A program made the position numbers and the translations under genes. A stretch of 64,000 nucleotides of DNA from Endocalyx cinctus. Its lineage: Eukaryota > Ascomycota > Sordariomycetes > Amphisphaeriales > Apiosporaceae. Every line of letters starts with the position of its first letter. Positions within the stretch are counted from its first letter, which is position 1. The DNA lies in the NCBI GenBank assembly GCA_001600455.1, contig BCKC01000004.1:1240001-1304000 (forward strand), in the 5' to 3' direction. The notes under the pieces are model-generated. The model was not told the origin of the DNA. It saw only the letters and a list, made by a program, of their open reading frames with translations, and made no database searches. Shown here in pieces: positions 1 through 11,390 of the stretch.

Positions 1-378
1 TTCCATATCCCTCTGGACGCTGAGATCTATGGGATCATTTTCATCGGATGAATCGGTTTCGCAGTCATCTTCCGGCTGTTCTTCCTGCTCCTGTTCCTGC
101 TCCTGTTCCTGTTCCTCTTCCTCGTCTTCTTCCGGTTCTTCTGGCTCTTCCAACTCCTCTGGTTCCTCCGGTTCTTCTAGCTCCTCTTCCTGCTCAAGAG
201 CATGATCTAAACCCTGGTCAGGTTGTTCTCGCTCTTCGTTTATTTCATAATCATCTTCACCCCGTACTGTTTGACTCTGGGAATTGTCACCATTATTGGG
301 AACAGGATCTAGGTATGATTGGTGGTCGTGAATCGGAAAGGGCTCCTTGGCGACGCGATGTCGACTTAAAGTAGCCAT
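1..378 (-). CDS. N-terminal part of an acidic protein, possibly a Cdc7/Hsk1-type kinase (partial)
   Basis: The minus strand is open from the ATG at 376-378 to the window edge, giving 126 codons without a stop. The product starts MATLSRHRVAKEPFPIHDH and then becomes strongly acidic, with Glu-Pro and Glu-Gln repeats over residues 60-105, before reaching a less repetitive stretch, DPIDLSVQRDME, at the edge. Remembered fungal Cdc7 (DDF4-dependent kinase) proteins have a short N-terminus, an acidic low-complexity stretch and a similar leader just before the kinase domain, which here would lie outside the window. The kinase assignment is therefore inference. The plus-strand frame at 48-374, rich in Pro, Val and Leu, is the shadow of this Glu codon run. 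The gene diverges from the condensin gene. Confidence 0.45.
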   Translation of the reverse strand, partial: MATLSRHRVAKEPFPIHDHQSYLDPVPNNGDNSQSQTVRGEDDYEINEEREQPDQGLDHALEQEEELEEPEEPEELEEPEEPEEDEEEEQEQEQEQEQEEQPEDDCETDSSDENDPIDLSVQRDME

Positions 379-1501
379 GGAGGAATAAATTACCAAGAAT
401 AACTCTTTTTTCGTGATCCAATTGAAAAGTCCTACACCATTCTATACATCTAAAATTCAACCTTACAAGTAGTCTCAGTGAAGAGCAACGTCGGGTGTAA
501 TATAGGTTTAGGTATAGACGAGCGGATTGGTAATAAGACTGAAGAAATTAATTGGCGGTGCCTTTGGAAAACTAGAATAGAGCACAACTTATTATTTGCT
601 ATCATGACATTTTCAGTCTTCCGCTGTTATCGTGAATGAAGTACAGAATGAAAAGAAGAAGAAAAAGAAAAAAAAAAAAAAAGGAGGAGATCAAGGAAGC
701 AATAACAATAAGTTGAACGCTGACCGCAAGATAATTCTGTGTAAATAGGATAGTCGCGAATACGCTAGGGCATATTATAACATACTAATAATTGTAGACT
801 TTACCGATCAAACCGCGTTTTAGTAAAGTTCGTTAGTGATCAATAGTGGATTGACAGCTAAAAATTAGCCTGGTAAGACGCTATGATAATCGTTTAAAGT
901 TACGATGATAATGATCTTTAAATAAATATATGTTTAACTAAATATCCAAGTCATTGATTGATTTATTGATTTACTTAACGGCTGTCGGTACTACTAAATA
1001 CCGTTTATACCGTTATGCTTGGAACAGTACTCCGTATTTTTTTTTTATGTATTGGTGGGGGTGGGGTTGTTTCTAGTAATCAAATCTGCCCAATTCGCGT
1101 CGCAAATAAAATATTAACAAAATAAACAAAAACAAACCGTTGTCTAAGGGAAAATTGGGGATACCCCTTCAACCCTCTTCCCAGTCACATTTCGTCAATC
1201 AATTTTAATATTCCATTAATACAAGACGTCAGTCCATAACATCTACATCAACAACAACCCCATGAATGACGACGAGAAAGATAATTTTGAAATGATATGA
1301 TGAATAATAAATGATATATTCTAAATAATTACATTTTAATTTCATCCCCCAAAATACCATTCATCAACTAACCACGGATTGATTAATCAAGACAATTACA
1401 TATATCCATCCATCTACTATACTGCACATCACTTTGATTTGCGCCGCGCAAAAGTCGCGATACGAGATAAAACGAGACAAAAAAGAATAATTCTCGTCAA
1501 A
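379..1501. other. intergenic region, divergent promoters
   Basis: This 1.1 kb AT-rich stretch separates the two divergent genes and presumably carries both promoters. It contains an A-rich run near 655-683 and short T runs. I see no further gene, RNA gene or clear element. Confidence 0.6.
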
Positions 1502-4500
1502 ATGGATTCCATAAACTTCGATATAAATGATGCTCTTAAGCATTATATGAGTGATCCAGCTTCTATATCTACGCCTGAAGCCGATAGCGCATTACTCGAC
1601 TGCGAGTCCGATCCGGAATCGCTATCAAACATCTCTCTCATCAACCCGATATTGAATCCTATTATCGATGCTGTCGCCGGAAACCCAGATGCAATCATGC
1701 GCAGCTCTTACTTTGACTCCTTACAGTTCTTATTAAAGTGTGCACCCACCTCCCCAGCCCCCAAATCCCTTGAAAACTCGAAGGATCAGTATCCTTCGAA
1801 TACTACCACTACTTCCACAACCCGAAGAATACAAGAACCTACTTCTAAGCTTTTCCTAAAATCCAGATATACCCAATTTCTGCCCACGCATGCTCTCAGT
1901 AAGATCTTCGATCTGATCATGAGTGGTCTCTCGGCCGAAGCCGACGCCGTCAACCACGACCTAGAAAACCCCGATGAACAGGAGATTCTCGCCCATCACA
2001 AGTCCTTGCTCGAGATATATAGTTTCTTGCTACAATGGACCATCGCCTGCGTCGAGACGAAAGCCGCCGAAAAGTCTTCCGCCGCTCCCATGTCCCGCGC
2101 CAGAGGTAAGGGCTCCAAGTCGAAAAGCGCCGCCGATAAAGACGGAAACTGGGACAGCGCCGCCCAACTGCAGTCCGCCCTTGATGTCATGTCTAAGGTT
2201 CTTAAGGTGAAACTTAGCAAGATTTTCCTAACCACGAGCGAGCGCGATACCTTCGTTGGTCTAGTCACGCGGCCCGTCTATTTAATTCTTGAAAGTGAGC
2301 AGAGGGTCAAGAATACCGCCATACGTATGCACGCTTTCAAAGTCCTATGCATTGCCATAAAACATCATGGACACGGCTACGGTGAGTACCTTCTCTCAAA
2401 TTTCCTTCCTTTTGATTCCTTCCTACCAGGTCTCTGATGCGGAATACCGTTATTAGCCGCCCAGATCTCCATTGTTCAGAACTTGACCTACTTCGAACAC
2501 TTGTCCGAACCTATGGCCGAATTCCTTCATATCTTGACCGAACAGTACGACTACCCACAGCTTGGTGACGATATTCTGAAAGAGATTGGCAACAAGGAAT
2601 TCAACAGCAACGACACGAAAGGACCTAAGTCTGTTTCTTCCTTCATTTCCAAGCTCTCCGAGCTTGTTCCCAGATCGGTGATTAAGCAAATGACCATGCT
2701 CGCCAAACAGCTCGACAGCGAGGTAACTTTCTCTCCTTTTCCGCCCCACTCTCTGTTTGCGTGACATGAATTAACCCTGTGATCAGTCGTATGCGCTTCG
2801 GTCTTCTCTCATCGAGGTTTGCGGAAACATGATCGCTTATCTCATCAACCAGGAAGAGCGCAGCGAAAACCTCAGGTCTCAGCTCGACGCCTTCTTCGAC
2901 GTCCTCGAAGAACGTTTCCTCGACGTCAACCCTTACTGTAGATGCCGAGCCATTCAGGTTTACGTCAGGCTATGCGATCTAGACCAAAAGTTCCCCAAGA
3001 GACGGCAGAAGGCCGCCGAGCTCGCTTGCCGTAGCCTCGAAGACAGGAGTAGTCATGTTCGTCGAAACGCTGTCAAGCTCCTCGGTACCCTCATCAAGAC
3101 CCACCCCTTCACGCAGCTGCACGGCGCTCAGCTTTCGAGGAAGGTTTGGCAGGAGCGCCTGGACAAGACCGACGCTGAACTCAATGCTCTAAAACCCCCC
3201 GCCGGTGAACCTGGCCTGGGCGAGACCGGTGATAATACTACCGCTCTCGTCGACGAGCCTACGCAACTCGAGTCTTCGCCCCAAAAGCCACCCCAAAAGC
3301 CCAGTGAAATGACGGAGGAAGAAAAGGCGGCGGCCATCCAGAAGGCGCAGGAGGCCGCGGCTACTTCGGAAGCCATCGATACGCTCACGTTGACAAAACG
3401 TTACTACACCGACGCTCTCAAGTTCATCGACGTTCTGTACGAATCGACGACCTTGGTCATCCAGCTTCTTAGCTCCAAAAATAAGTCGGAAGTGATTGAG
3501 GCTATGGACTTCCTCGAGATCGGCAATGCGTACAACATCGAGGATAACATGGTCGGCATACGGCGCATGATGCGTCTGATCTGGACTAAAGGCAACAGCG
3601 ACGAGGGTAAAGGTGTGCAGACGCATCTGATCGACTGTTACCGACGTCTTTTCTTCGAGGCCCCCGATTCTTTCAGCCCCAACGAGGCTGCCATCTACAT
3701 CGCGAGGAACATGATCAGTCTGACGTCCGGTACTACGCAGGCGGAACTTACCAGTTTGGAACAGCTGCTAGCTACCATGATGAAAGGCGGTATGATCTCG
3801 GAGCGAGTCATTGCCAAACTTTGGGATATCTACGGGTTCCAGAAACGAGAAATGTCGAGGTCTCAGCGTCGAGGCGCCATCATCGTTCTCGGTATGCTCG
3901 CCACCGCGTCCCCGGAAATCGTGGCAGGAGAGATAGAAACCATGTTACGAACCGGATTAGGATCGCTCGGTCGGGCCGATCTCCAATTGGCCAAATACAC
4001 TTGTATCGCACTTCGCAGACTAAACCCCACCGGTCGGCAAGCCAAGGATTCACCGGTCAAATTTAGTCGCCTCCCCAACGAACACGCCGTCCTGGCTAAG
4101 CTCGCCGCCATCACCGAAGTGCCTAGCGACAGCAAGGACTGGTTCGGTGTGGCTGAGCAAGCCATTAACGCCATCTACGCCATTTCCAAACACCCGGACA
4201 CCTTGTGTTCCGAGATCATTCGACGCAGGACCAAGGTCGTGTTCGCATCGCAAAAATCACCATCTACCTCTCGTCCAGGGTCGAGAGATCAGGATGCCAC
4301 CGTGACGACGGCTCCCGGTCACGGCGGTGGTGGTATGACGATGGCTCTCGACGCACCTACCCAGACCATCAACCAGCCTACGCCGGAGCCGCCAGTGGAG
4401 CCGAAGCAAAAGGCGTCCATCGCTCTCTCTCAGCTACTATTCGTTGTGGGCCACATCGCCATCAAGCAGATTGTCCACCTCGAGTTATGCGAGCTCGACT

Positions 4501-5483
4501 TCAAGCGTCGGAAGCAAGAAAAGGAGAAGGAGACGCCTGCTAAGCAATCGGCCGACCAACTGCGGGCTTCGACAGGAAGCGGGACCGGTCGAAGAGGCAA
4601 GAGTGCAGCGCCTACGCCAGCACCGGATGAAGCGGAAGGCGACGAGCTGGACCTGATCGGCGGCACGACGGAGGACGACTTCACCGAGGCAATGGCGCAC
4701 ATTCGCGAGCGCGAGCTTCTGTTCGGACCGCAGTCTCTGCTCTCCAACTTTGGACCCTTGGTAGCGGAGATCTGCTCCCGCAGCGATATCTACAAGGACA
4801 AAGGCCTGCAGGCGGCGGCGACGCTCTGCCTGGCGAAACTGATGTGTGTGAGTAGCGAGTACTGCGAGGCGCACCTGCCGCTCCTTATCACCATCATGGA
4901 GCGTTCTCCGGACGCAACGGTGCGCTCCAACGTGGTCATCGCCCTCGGCGACATGGCCGTCTGTTTCAACCATCTCATAGACGAGAACACCGACTTCCTC
5001 TACCGCCGACTCGCGGACACGGACCTCAGCGTCAAACGCACCTGTCTCATGACCCTCACCTTCCTCATCCTCGCCGGACAGGTGAAGGTCAAGGGTCAGC
5101 TAGGCGAGATGGCTAAGTGTCTAGAGGAGGAGGATAAGAGGATCGCGGACCTCGCGCGCATGTTCTTCACGGAGCTCAGCACCAAGGATAACGCCGTGTA
5201 CAACCACTTCGTCGACATGTTCTCCCTCCTCAGCGCGGACAGGAACATGGAGGAGGAACCGTTCAGGCGCATCATCAAGTTCCTGCTCGGATTCGTCGAG
5301 AAGGATAAGCACGCGCGGCAGCTGGCGGAGAAGCTGGCCGCTAGATTACCTAGGTGCGAGAACGAGAGGCAGTGGAACGACGTGGCGTTCGCTCTGGGGC
5401 TGCTTCAGCATAAGAACGAGGATATTACGAAATTAGTCGGCGAGGGTTTTAGGGTTGTGCAGAGCGTGGGAGCCGCGGCTTGA
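1502..5483 (+). CDS. cnd1: condensin complex subunit 1 (Cnd1/Ycs4, CAP-D2)
   Basis: This is the non-SMC HEAT-repeat subunit of condensin, needed for mitotic chromosome compaction in the nucleus. Exons are 1502-2381, 2457-2722 and 2787-5483, joined by GTGAGT...TAG and GTAACT...CAG introns; the spliced product is 1280 residues. The N-terminus MDSINFDINDALKHY, the block HPFT-LHGAQLSRK-WQERLDK, and CRCRAIQVYVRLCDLDQKFP are typical of fungal Cnd1. The conserved condensin HEAT region continues to the C-terminus, with SNVVIALGDMAVCFNHLID and TDLSVKRTCLMTLTFLIL near residues 1095-1135. Low-complexity linkers occur around residues 200-215 (Gly/Lys-rich), 400-460 and 840-930. The start at 1502 (AAAATGG context) is the first ATG in the frame. 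Length is slightly above the usual 1150-1250 residues because of these linkers. It diverges from the partial gene on the left and converges on GRIM-19. Confidence 0.93.
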
Positions 5484-5662
5484 TTTTGTTTTTTTGGAGG
5501 TGTTTTAATGTGTTCATGAGATGAAAGGGGGAAAGGGGGAGTTGATGGTGTTTTTTTTCCTTGTGGGATGAAGACGAAAGATACCTTTTCTTTTATTTAT
5601 ATATGTGTGTGTCTATAACACAAGAAAAAGAAGAAACAAACACTATTGTTTATATGAAAGAT
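5484..5662. other. 3' region of cnd1
   Basis: Short T-rich stretch after the condensin stop codon, probably 3' UTR. No gene seen. Confidence 0.5.
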
Positions 5663-5911
5663 TTACCTCCACTTAATTTCGAACTTGGGGATAAGAATAA
5701 ATCGAGTGAAATAATAATAGCTACTCGACATGAACTCAAGTTTTATTGAATCCAATTCAGCGAGGGTAAAGGAGACGTAAGACGACGTATCCAGCAAAGC
5801 AGCCTCGTGGTCCGATACTCCCATGAGCTTAGCGTGTATCGATACAACCTTTTCATTATTCATGACCCAGTGAAGGAGAAACTTAGCTGCTGTCTCGGTC
5901 AGACCATATTT
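5663..5911 (-). pseudogene. possible remnant of an aldo/keto reductase C-terminus
   Basis: The minus strand is open for 83 codons from just after a TAG at 5912-5914. The translation runs KYGLTETAAKFLLHWVMNNE, then VVSIH, GVSDHEAALLD and FTLAELDSI. This has the layout of the last part of an aldo/keto reductase: a helix ending in an RWL/HWV-like motif, a G(A/V)S motif, and a closing LT-EEL-I helix. Only about 300 nt separate it from the end of the GRIM-19 gene, and the sequence there has stops in this frame, so no complete reductase can fit. The TAG before the Lys codon could also be read as an intron acceptor. Both the family call and the pseudogene call are inference. Confidence 0.3.
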
Positions 5912-6231
5912 CTAGGCCTCTACGGACATTAATCAAACGAAGGTAAATAAATGACCAGTAACTTTTTTTTGAAGTTTAGTCTAGTAATTCTTTCTTTCTC
6001 CCCCGTCTTTTTTGTGCCCTCATCATTCTAACAGAGAACCAGCGGGGGATCCCAATACCGAAGGGAAAGTAAATAATATATGTACAGCAGCCGCAACAAC
6101 ATTCTCTCTTCCTTTCTCTCTCCGTCTTCTTCACTTTCTTCGCATAGTATTCGAGTGGTATTTTCTCACCTCCTCTTTCTTCTTTATCTTGCTTCCACGA
6201 ATTTTCTTTTCTCCCTTTTTATTATTATTAT

Positions 6232-6976
6232 TTATTTCGTGACGTTCGTCGGCGTGGCGACGTAAGTAGGTTTCACGTAACTGTAATTTTTTTTTACCAG
6301 TTAATATCGTTTTCTGTTCTTTTTCTCCTTTATCTAAAAGAAGAACGAGAAAGGGAAGGGGGAGGGGGGAAAGAAAACTAACCGATCCGAGTTGTAAACC
6401 TTGAAATTTTCTCCCGTCAACTCTTTCTCTCTCGCCTGCTCCGCTAAATATCGTCTGACGTGATCGCGATCTACTTCGGCTTGGAGGAGGGGGATGAGAT
6501 GGATTCTAGACCACATTTTCTCGCGAGCGAGTTCCCTATTTCTTCTTGTTAGTCGTATATTCATCCATTTACCCTTCTTCAACTCTTAATTGAAGAAGAG
6601 AGAGAGGGAAAAAAATGGATAGGAAATGGATAGGGGGGTGAAATACTTCTGCTCCTTAATTCCTTGTCCCAGCTTATAAAACCCAAATACCATAATGGCG
6701 GCCATACCCATCACTAACGTCGCGGGACGGAAGGGCGAAGCGGGGAGGTTGCGCTGTTTTTTTTTTTTTTTTTTAAATATATATTCAATTAGTCTCGACT
6801 CTTTTGGTTCTTCTTAATTCTCTTTCACTCTATAATACTCCGATTCTCCCTCCCTCCCTCTCTCTTTTCTCCCTTTCGTCCTTTCATCGTCGCGATCGAA
6901 AGTGGGAGAAAAAATAACAACGCACCTTATACTGCACGGGGCCGTAGCCACCGGCGGGTGGCATGTCCTGAGGCAT
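6232..6976 (-). CDS. NADH:ubiquinone oxidoreductase subunit GRIM-19/NDUFA13
   Basis: This is an accessory membrane-associated subunit of mitochondrial complex I. Four exons on the minus strand, 6926-6976, 6647-6753, 6383-6541 and 6232-6280, join with consistent phases to encode 121 residues. The first exon gives MPQDMPPAGGYGPVQYK, the second RNLPASPFRP followed by a single membrane helix (VMGMAAIMVFGFYKLGQGI), the third NRELAREKMWSRIHLIPLLQ and HVRRYLAEQ, and the last YVKPTYVATP ending in TNVTK. These are all hallmarks of fungal GRIM-19 proteins (about 120 residues). Introns are 172, 105 and 102 nt; the acceptor before exon 3 could be 3 nt further upstream without changing the frame. Because every exon is short, the gene is easily missed by ORF scanning. 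Confidence 0.92.
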
Positions 6977-8747
6977 TTTGATGTAGTTTTTGTTTCTTTT
7001 TTTTTCTTTATTTATTTCTCTTATATTTCAATTCGTCTCGTATCGTCTCGTATCGTCGATTTTATTCCGAATCACTTTTCCTTCTTTCCAATTGAAGTAG
7101 AAAGGTAGTCGTAGTTCAACGGATGTCAATTGAATTGAGAGAGCTTTGATTGGATTTGGTGGGTCCAAAGCTTTCCTACGAATGACGGGGCAGACGGGGC
7201 TGAATCTAAAAATTCCCGATTATGTAATTGATATATGCACGTGATATGTTTTCTTGTCGTTGATGGCATCCTCGAGTTTCCAAGCAGGACGTCAACGACG
7301 TATCCGAATGTTAATCAAGTTGGCACAGTTTTTAAGAGATGAATTTCAGGCTTGCAATATCATTAGTGAAATTATATTATGTTATATATTTTTCAGCCAT
7401 TGTGGATTCATATCATTATATAGTATGAGATATACCTAGTCAAATAGTCCTTACAACTTACCTACAAATCTCCCGAATATAAATCATGTCGTATGCATAA
7501 AAAGTGCTTGTGTATAAGATGGCAGGGCCTCCTATTTAGGGGAAAGCCCTTTAGTTGTGTCAAGACAAATGGTAGAGATTTCTTTTCTCCTCATATTTAA
7601 CTTATAATAATAATTAAGACCTTACCGCGAATTATACGCATATATGCATCATATTATATGTATAACACAGCCCAAGTTTCTCTTGAAAGATACTATTGCA
7701 CGTACATCTATACTATATCGTATTCTCTCTAGCTATATAGTGTATGTGACTGCAAAAACTTCGCCAAGTTAGATGTAATTACATGAATATCACGATTCTC
7801 CCGAATAATCCTCCACCAGAATCGATGATTATTGTTCGTATCTCACACAGGTCTTTAGTAAAAAGTCAAAATGATACTTGTGATCATAGGAGTCTTTCCA
7901 TCATCGGCATAAATATACTTATCCCAGTCACCTTATACCCGCCTCTATTTAAATGCTCTATGAATCTAACCGTACTTACAGATAAATCAACGAGATATAA
8001 TTATATTAACAGTCATCTATCTCCCTTCCTGGTAAGTAGAATTTGCGAGAAAATAAATGAATGCACCCCATGGACAAATTAATAAATACAAGGTCTGATA
8101 TAATGGACCAAAAATAAGAGATGATCTTAAAAGCGTTTTTTTTTTTTTCTAGAAATATCCTCATATAGCTGAGCGTGATTTTTATTTATCTCAAGATAGA
8201 TAGATATGTAGGAGCTAGAACGGTAAAGGAATAAAATCCCAACTTGATTCTATGTTACTCAATGAAACACTTAAGGTATTTTCAACTTAATCCCTTGGAC
8301 GAGGTATTGAGTGATAGGCGAAATTGGCTAATGAGAACAATCTCGTCGAAGTCTGGCTAGAGAGGGGAAGAACTATCGTAGCATTGACTTTCTAGATACC
8401 AATACGTATAAGATGTTTACTTAGCATACGTTATAATTACTCCATTATGATTGTGGTTGTGGCTGTTTATTATTTATCAGATAATTACATTTATCTCAAA
8501 ACTCCGGATCATCTTTCACCCTATTAATTCCGAGTATCAGCATATCTCACTTCTTAATCATACAGCAGAGGGTTTCAACATCGACAAGAGATATAAAGTA
8601 GATAGGCAAGTAATTATATCAAGTCATTCAGTCAAGCAAAAACTCTCAATTACATTGCTGTGCTTTGTTATTCTGTTTTTGATTTAATTCAAACCCTATA
8701 CCCGCCCCCTAACTCCCTACATACACAAACATTATCGATCGATCACA
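6977..8747. other. intergenic region between GRIM-19 and fcp1
   Basis: About 1.8 kb, AT-rich, with only short random-looking frames. It should hold the GRIM-19 promoter on its left and the fcp1 3' region on its right. Nothing else could be supported. Confidence 0.5.
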
Positions 8748-11390
8748 TCAACCTTGACCCTCAGCTTCCAGCTCAGCCTCTAACTCAGCCTCTAGGTCCG
8801 CAAAATCCTCATCTCCTTCTTCCGCATCTTCGTCATCCTCTTCATCCTCAACATGATTTCCGTTCATCGCTCTCGCAGCCGAGCTGTTCGTAGAGTAAGG
8901 TTTCGCATCTTTTCTTCTTCTGACGCCTTCATCTTCATCGTCGCCTGTACCTACGGGCGTAGGCAAGAAACCTTCACCTTTACGCCCTTCTTCCTCTTCT
9001 TCTTCTTCAACATCTTCCCCTTTATCATCCGCTACCGAGTCGCCCGCGTTTTCGACATTCCTCAGACCAGTAATCCTGGAATGGGCTATACGCTGCTTCT
9101 TGGCTAAGGCGCTGCCGGCTTCGTCCTCGAACTTCCGCTTCTTAGTACTAGTCGGTTCGTCCGTATCCGTATCCATGCCGGCCCCGAAAGAGCTTCCCAC
9201 GTCGCTCTCGGAATCCACGTCGGAGCCTATAAACTCAGCCAGTTCTTCGTCTATGCCGCCCCACACGTCTTTATCCATGTTGTCCACGGGGCTGTGCTCG
9301 CCGTCCTCGAGTTCGGCCGGCATCACATGGTATCTATCTCTGATCTCGCCGTCCTCGTCCTCTTCGTCGCCGTCTTCGTCTTCGTCATCCATATCGTCAT
9401 CTTCCTCACCTGATTCATCCGCGTCTCCGTTTTCCGCCTCGTCGTTCCTTCGGTTGCCGTTCTCGTACGATGAGCGTCCGTTCGAGGTGGAGATAGTGAT
9501 ACGCGGCCGAACCGATGACGTGGCCTCCCCGTCTTCCAAGACAGGCGTCTGACCTCTTCGGTCCGAGGGGTGCACGCCTATCAGGTACGGTGTTTCGTCA
9601 AGCCACTTCCACTGCGCCAGGGAGTCGGCTAACCAGTTCTGGTTCACGATCTTGATGGTCGGGATCCTCGCCGCCTGCCGCACCTTCTGCGTTCGAGGTC
9701 GCGAGCTGCTAATAACGAGATGCGTCACGTCTTCCGCGACCCGCGTGCGAATCTCGGCTCCAAAACTCTCGGCGTGTAGTCCAATCTCCGACTGCCTGAC
9801 ATCGATACCCAGGGGTACAAGACCAGATAAGACGATGCGAGCGTTCTTGAGCACCTGCGACTTGAGGAAGTTGAGCGTAGATCCGACGTCGGGGATCTTA
9901 TCGGCCGATACGTCGTCTGGAGCGATACGCCTTATTCCCGTCTTGGCCGTTCTCGCGTCGTACTGGTCGTAAAAGGAATGGTGTAGGGTGGTGAGGTGCT
10001 TGACGAGGTAGGATAGTTCTTGATCATCGTCGCGAAGCAAGTTGTGACGCTGATGCGACGGCGTACTGTTTTCACCGTTCATACTCGCGTCCGGGCTTTC
10101 ATTATTATCCACAGACGTTCTCTCCGTGTGTTCATCTTCTCGATCCAGCTCTTCTTGTAGATGAAGTAGCGGTCGGTCTGTTAATTGCCGCTCGAGCGTT
10201 CGTTCTTGTTCTTCGGTTTGCATCTGGAGTAACGCATCCTCGTCACCGTTCATCCCCGCGGCCGGAGAGTCCGCTTCAGCGACCCTGTCCGTATTGGTCG
10301 GGTTAGTCGGGATGGTTGGGTTGCTTGCTCCGTTTGTACCGTTTACTCCAGTCGGCTGCTCGGGGGGCGGCGATGATGCGATGAGGTCGTCGCGTCTAGG
10401 GAGGAAGAAAGAGTTGATGTCGCCGATTCCCTTGAAGAAATCGTAGGGCGTGACCTTGATGAGGTTGGGTCGGTTGCGCGGCCATACGTCGGCTCGGTCA
10501 TCTATGACGACGACCATGTTGGTGCTGACGGGGAATAATCGCTGCAGGCTTTTCGCCGTCATGCTACCGTTCTCGTCTCGACTGATGACACGGTTACCGA
10601 ACAACTTCTGGGTGGGATCGACGATCTTGGCTATGTTCAGAGCGTAGGCACGCGTACCCATGGTGTAGACGTGTAACTCGAATAGCTCGGCGACCTTCTC
10701 GAGAAATTCGGCTAAACCCGGTCGCATCTTGATGTAGTACCAACATCCGCTGGTCAGGCCGCGAGGGCCGTCGTCGAGCTGGAAACTCCGAACTTCTTTG
10801 ACGGCTTCGTAATTGGGGTTGTTGGGGTCGCGCTGCCACTCTCCGACGGTGGGTTCTATACAGGCGTGGATAATTGTCTGATCCAGGTCGACGACTAAAC
10901 TTAATTTGCGTTCCTTCAGCAATCGCCGCTGCAACTGCATCTCGGCGCGTTCGGCCTGATTCTGACTGACGGTGAGGGCGACGTTATCGTGGACCATGGC
11001 GACGGTGGCGCGTTCGGTATCAAGGGAGTCGGTGGCCCAGTTTTGTTCTTTCATGTCCTTGCCGCAGATGGCGCAGAGACCGGCATATTGTATTTCGTGA
11101 CTACATTTCTCCTCGACAATGACTAAATCTTGATCCCTTTCGATGATTTGTCCTTCCTTGACGCGCCATTGTCTTATTTTCCCCTCGGCGGGACTATCCC
11201 AATCGGCGATACCGGTTTCGTTGATTTCGCGTTCTTCGCCTATGGTAGGATCGCCGACTTGACGGGTGAATTGAAAGGAATATTGTAGGATGGGTTCTTG
11301 CTTGACAACATCGTCACCTGGTTTCTTGAATAATTTGGAGATGGTGATAGGATAGCGAATGCGCTCTCCTATTTTCAACGTCTTGGCCAT
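8748..11390 (-). CDS. fcp1: RNA polymerase II CTD phosphatase Fcp1
   Basis: Fcp1 removes phosphate from the C-terminal heptad repeats of the largest Pol II subunit, recycling the polymerase in the nucleus. The gene is a single exon encoding 880 residues. An N-terminal biotinyl-like fold (residues 1-95) is followed by a Cys/His cluster, CSHEIQYAGLCAICGKDM. The FCP homology phosphatase domain (about 160-340) carries the DxDxT catalytic motif at D168, D170 and T172 (VVDLDQTIIHA) and the second aspartate pair in VVVIDDRADVW near 297-298. A BRCT domain spans about 510-605, including VTHLVISSSRPRT and the conserved Trp of NQNWLADSL. The tail from about 660 is very acidic and ends in ELEAELEAEGQG. 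Length and domain order match fungal Fcp1 proteins. The ATG at 11390 starts directly at the conserved N-terminus. Confidence 0.96.
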   Translation of the reverse strand: MAKTLKIGERIRYPITISKLFKKPGDDVVKQEPILQYSFQFTRQVGDPTIGEEREINETGIADWDSPAEGKIRQWRVKEGQIIERDQDLVIVEEKCSHEIQYAGLCAICGKDMKEQNWATDSLDTERATVAMVHDNVALTVSQNQAERAEMQLQRRLLKERKLSLVVDLDQTIIHACIEPTVGEWQRDPNNPNYEAVKEVRSFQLDDGPRGLTSGCWYYIKMRPGLAEFLEKVAELFELHVYTMGTRAYALNIAKIVDPTQKLFGNRVISRDENGSMTAKSLQRLFPVSTNMVVVIDDRADVWPRNRPNLIKVTPYDFFKGIGDINSFFLPRRDDLIASSPPPEQPTGVNGTNGASNPTIPTNPTNTDRVAEADSPAAGMNGDEDALLQMQTEEQERTLERQLTDRPLLHLQEELDREDEHTERTSVDNNESPDASMNGENSTPSHQRHNLLRDDDQELSYLVKHLTTLHHSFYDQYDARTAKTGIRRIAPDDVSADKIPDVGSTLNFLKSQVLKNARIVLSGLVPLGIDVRQSEIGLHAESFGAEIRTRVAEDVTHLVISSSRPRTQKVRQAARIPTIKIVNQNWLADSLAQWKWLDETPYLIGVHPSDRRGQTPVLEDGEATSSVRPRITISTSNGRSSYENGNRRNDEAENGDADESGEEDDDMDDEDEDGDEEDEDGEIRDRYHVMPAELEDGEHSPVDNMDKDVWGGIDEELAEFIGSDVDSESDVGSSFGAGMDTDTDEPTSTKKRKFEDEAGSALAKKQRIAHSRITGLRNVENAGDSVADDKGEDVEEEEEEEGRKGEGFLPTPVGTGDDEDEGVRRRKDAKPYSTNSSAARAMNGNHVEDEEDDEDAEEGDEDFADLEAELEAELEAEGQG

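Noticed and set aside
48..374. Plus-strand Pro/Val/Leu-rich frame of 108 codons
   Set aside because: Shadow of the acidic repeat of the minus-strand gene, which is open to the window edge.
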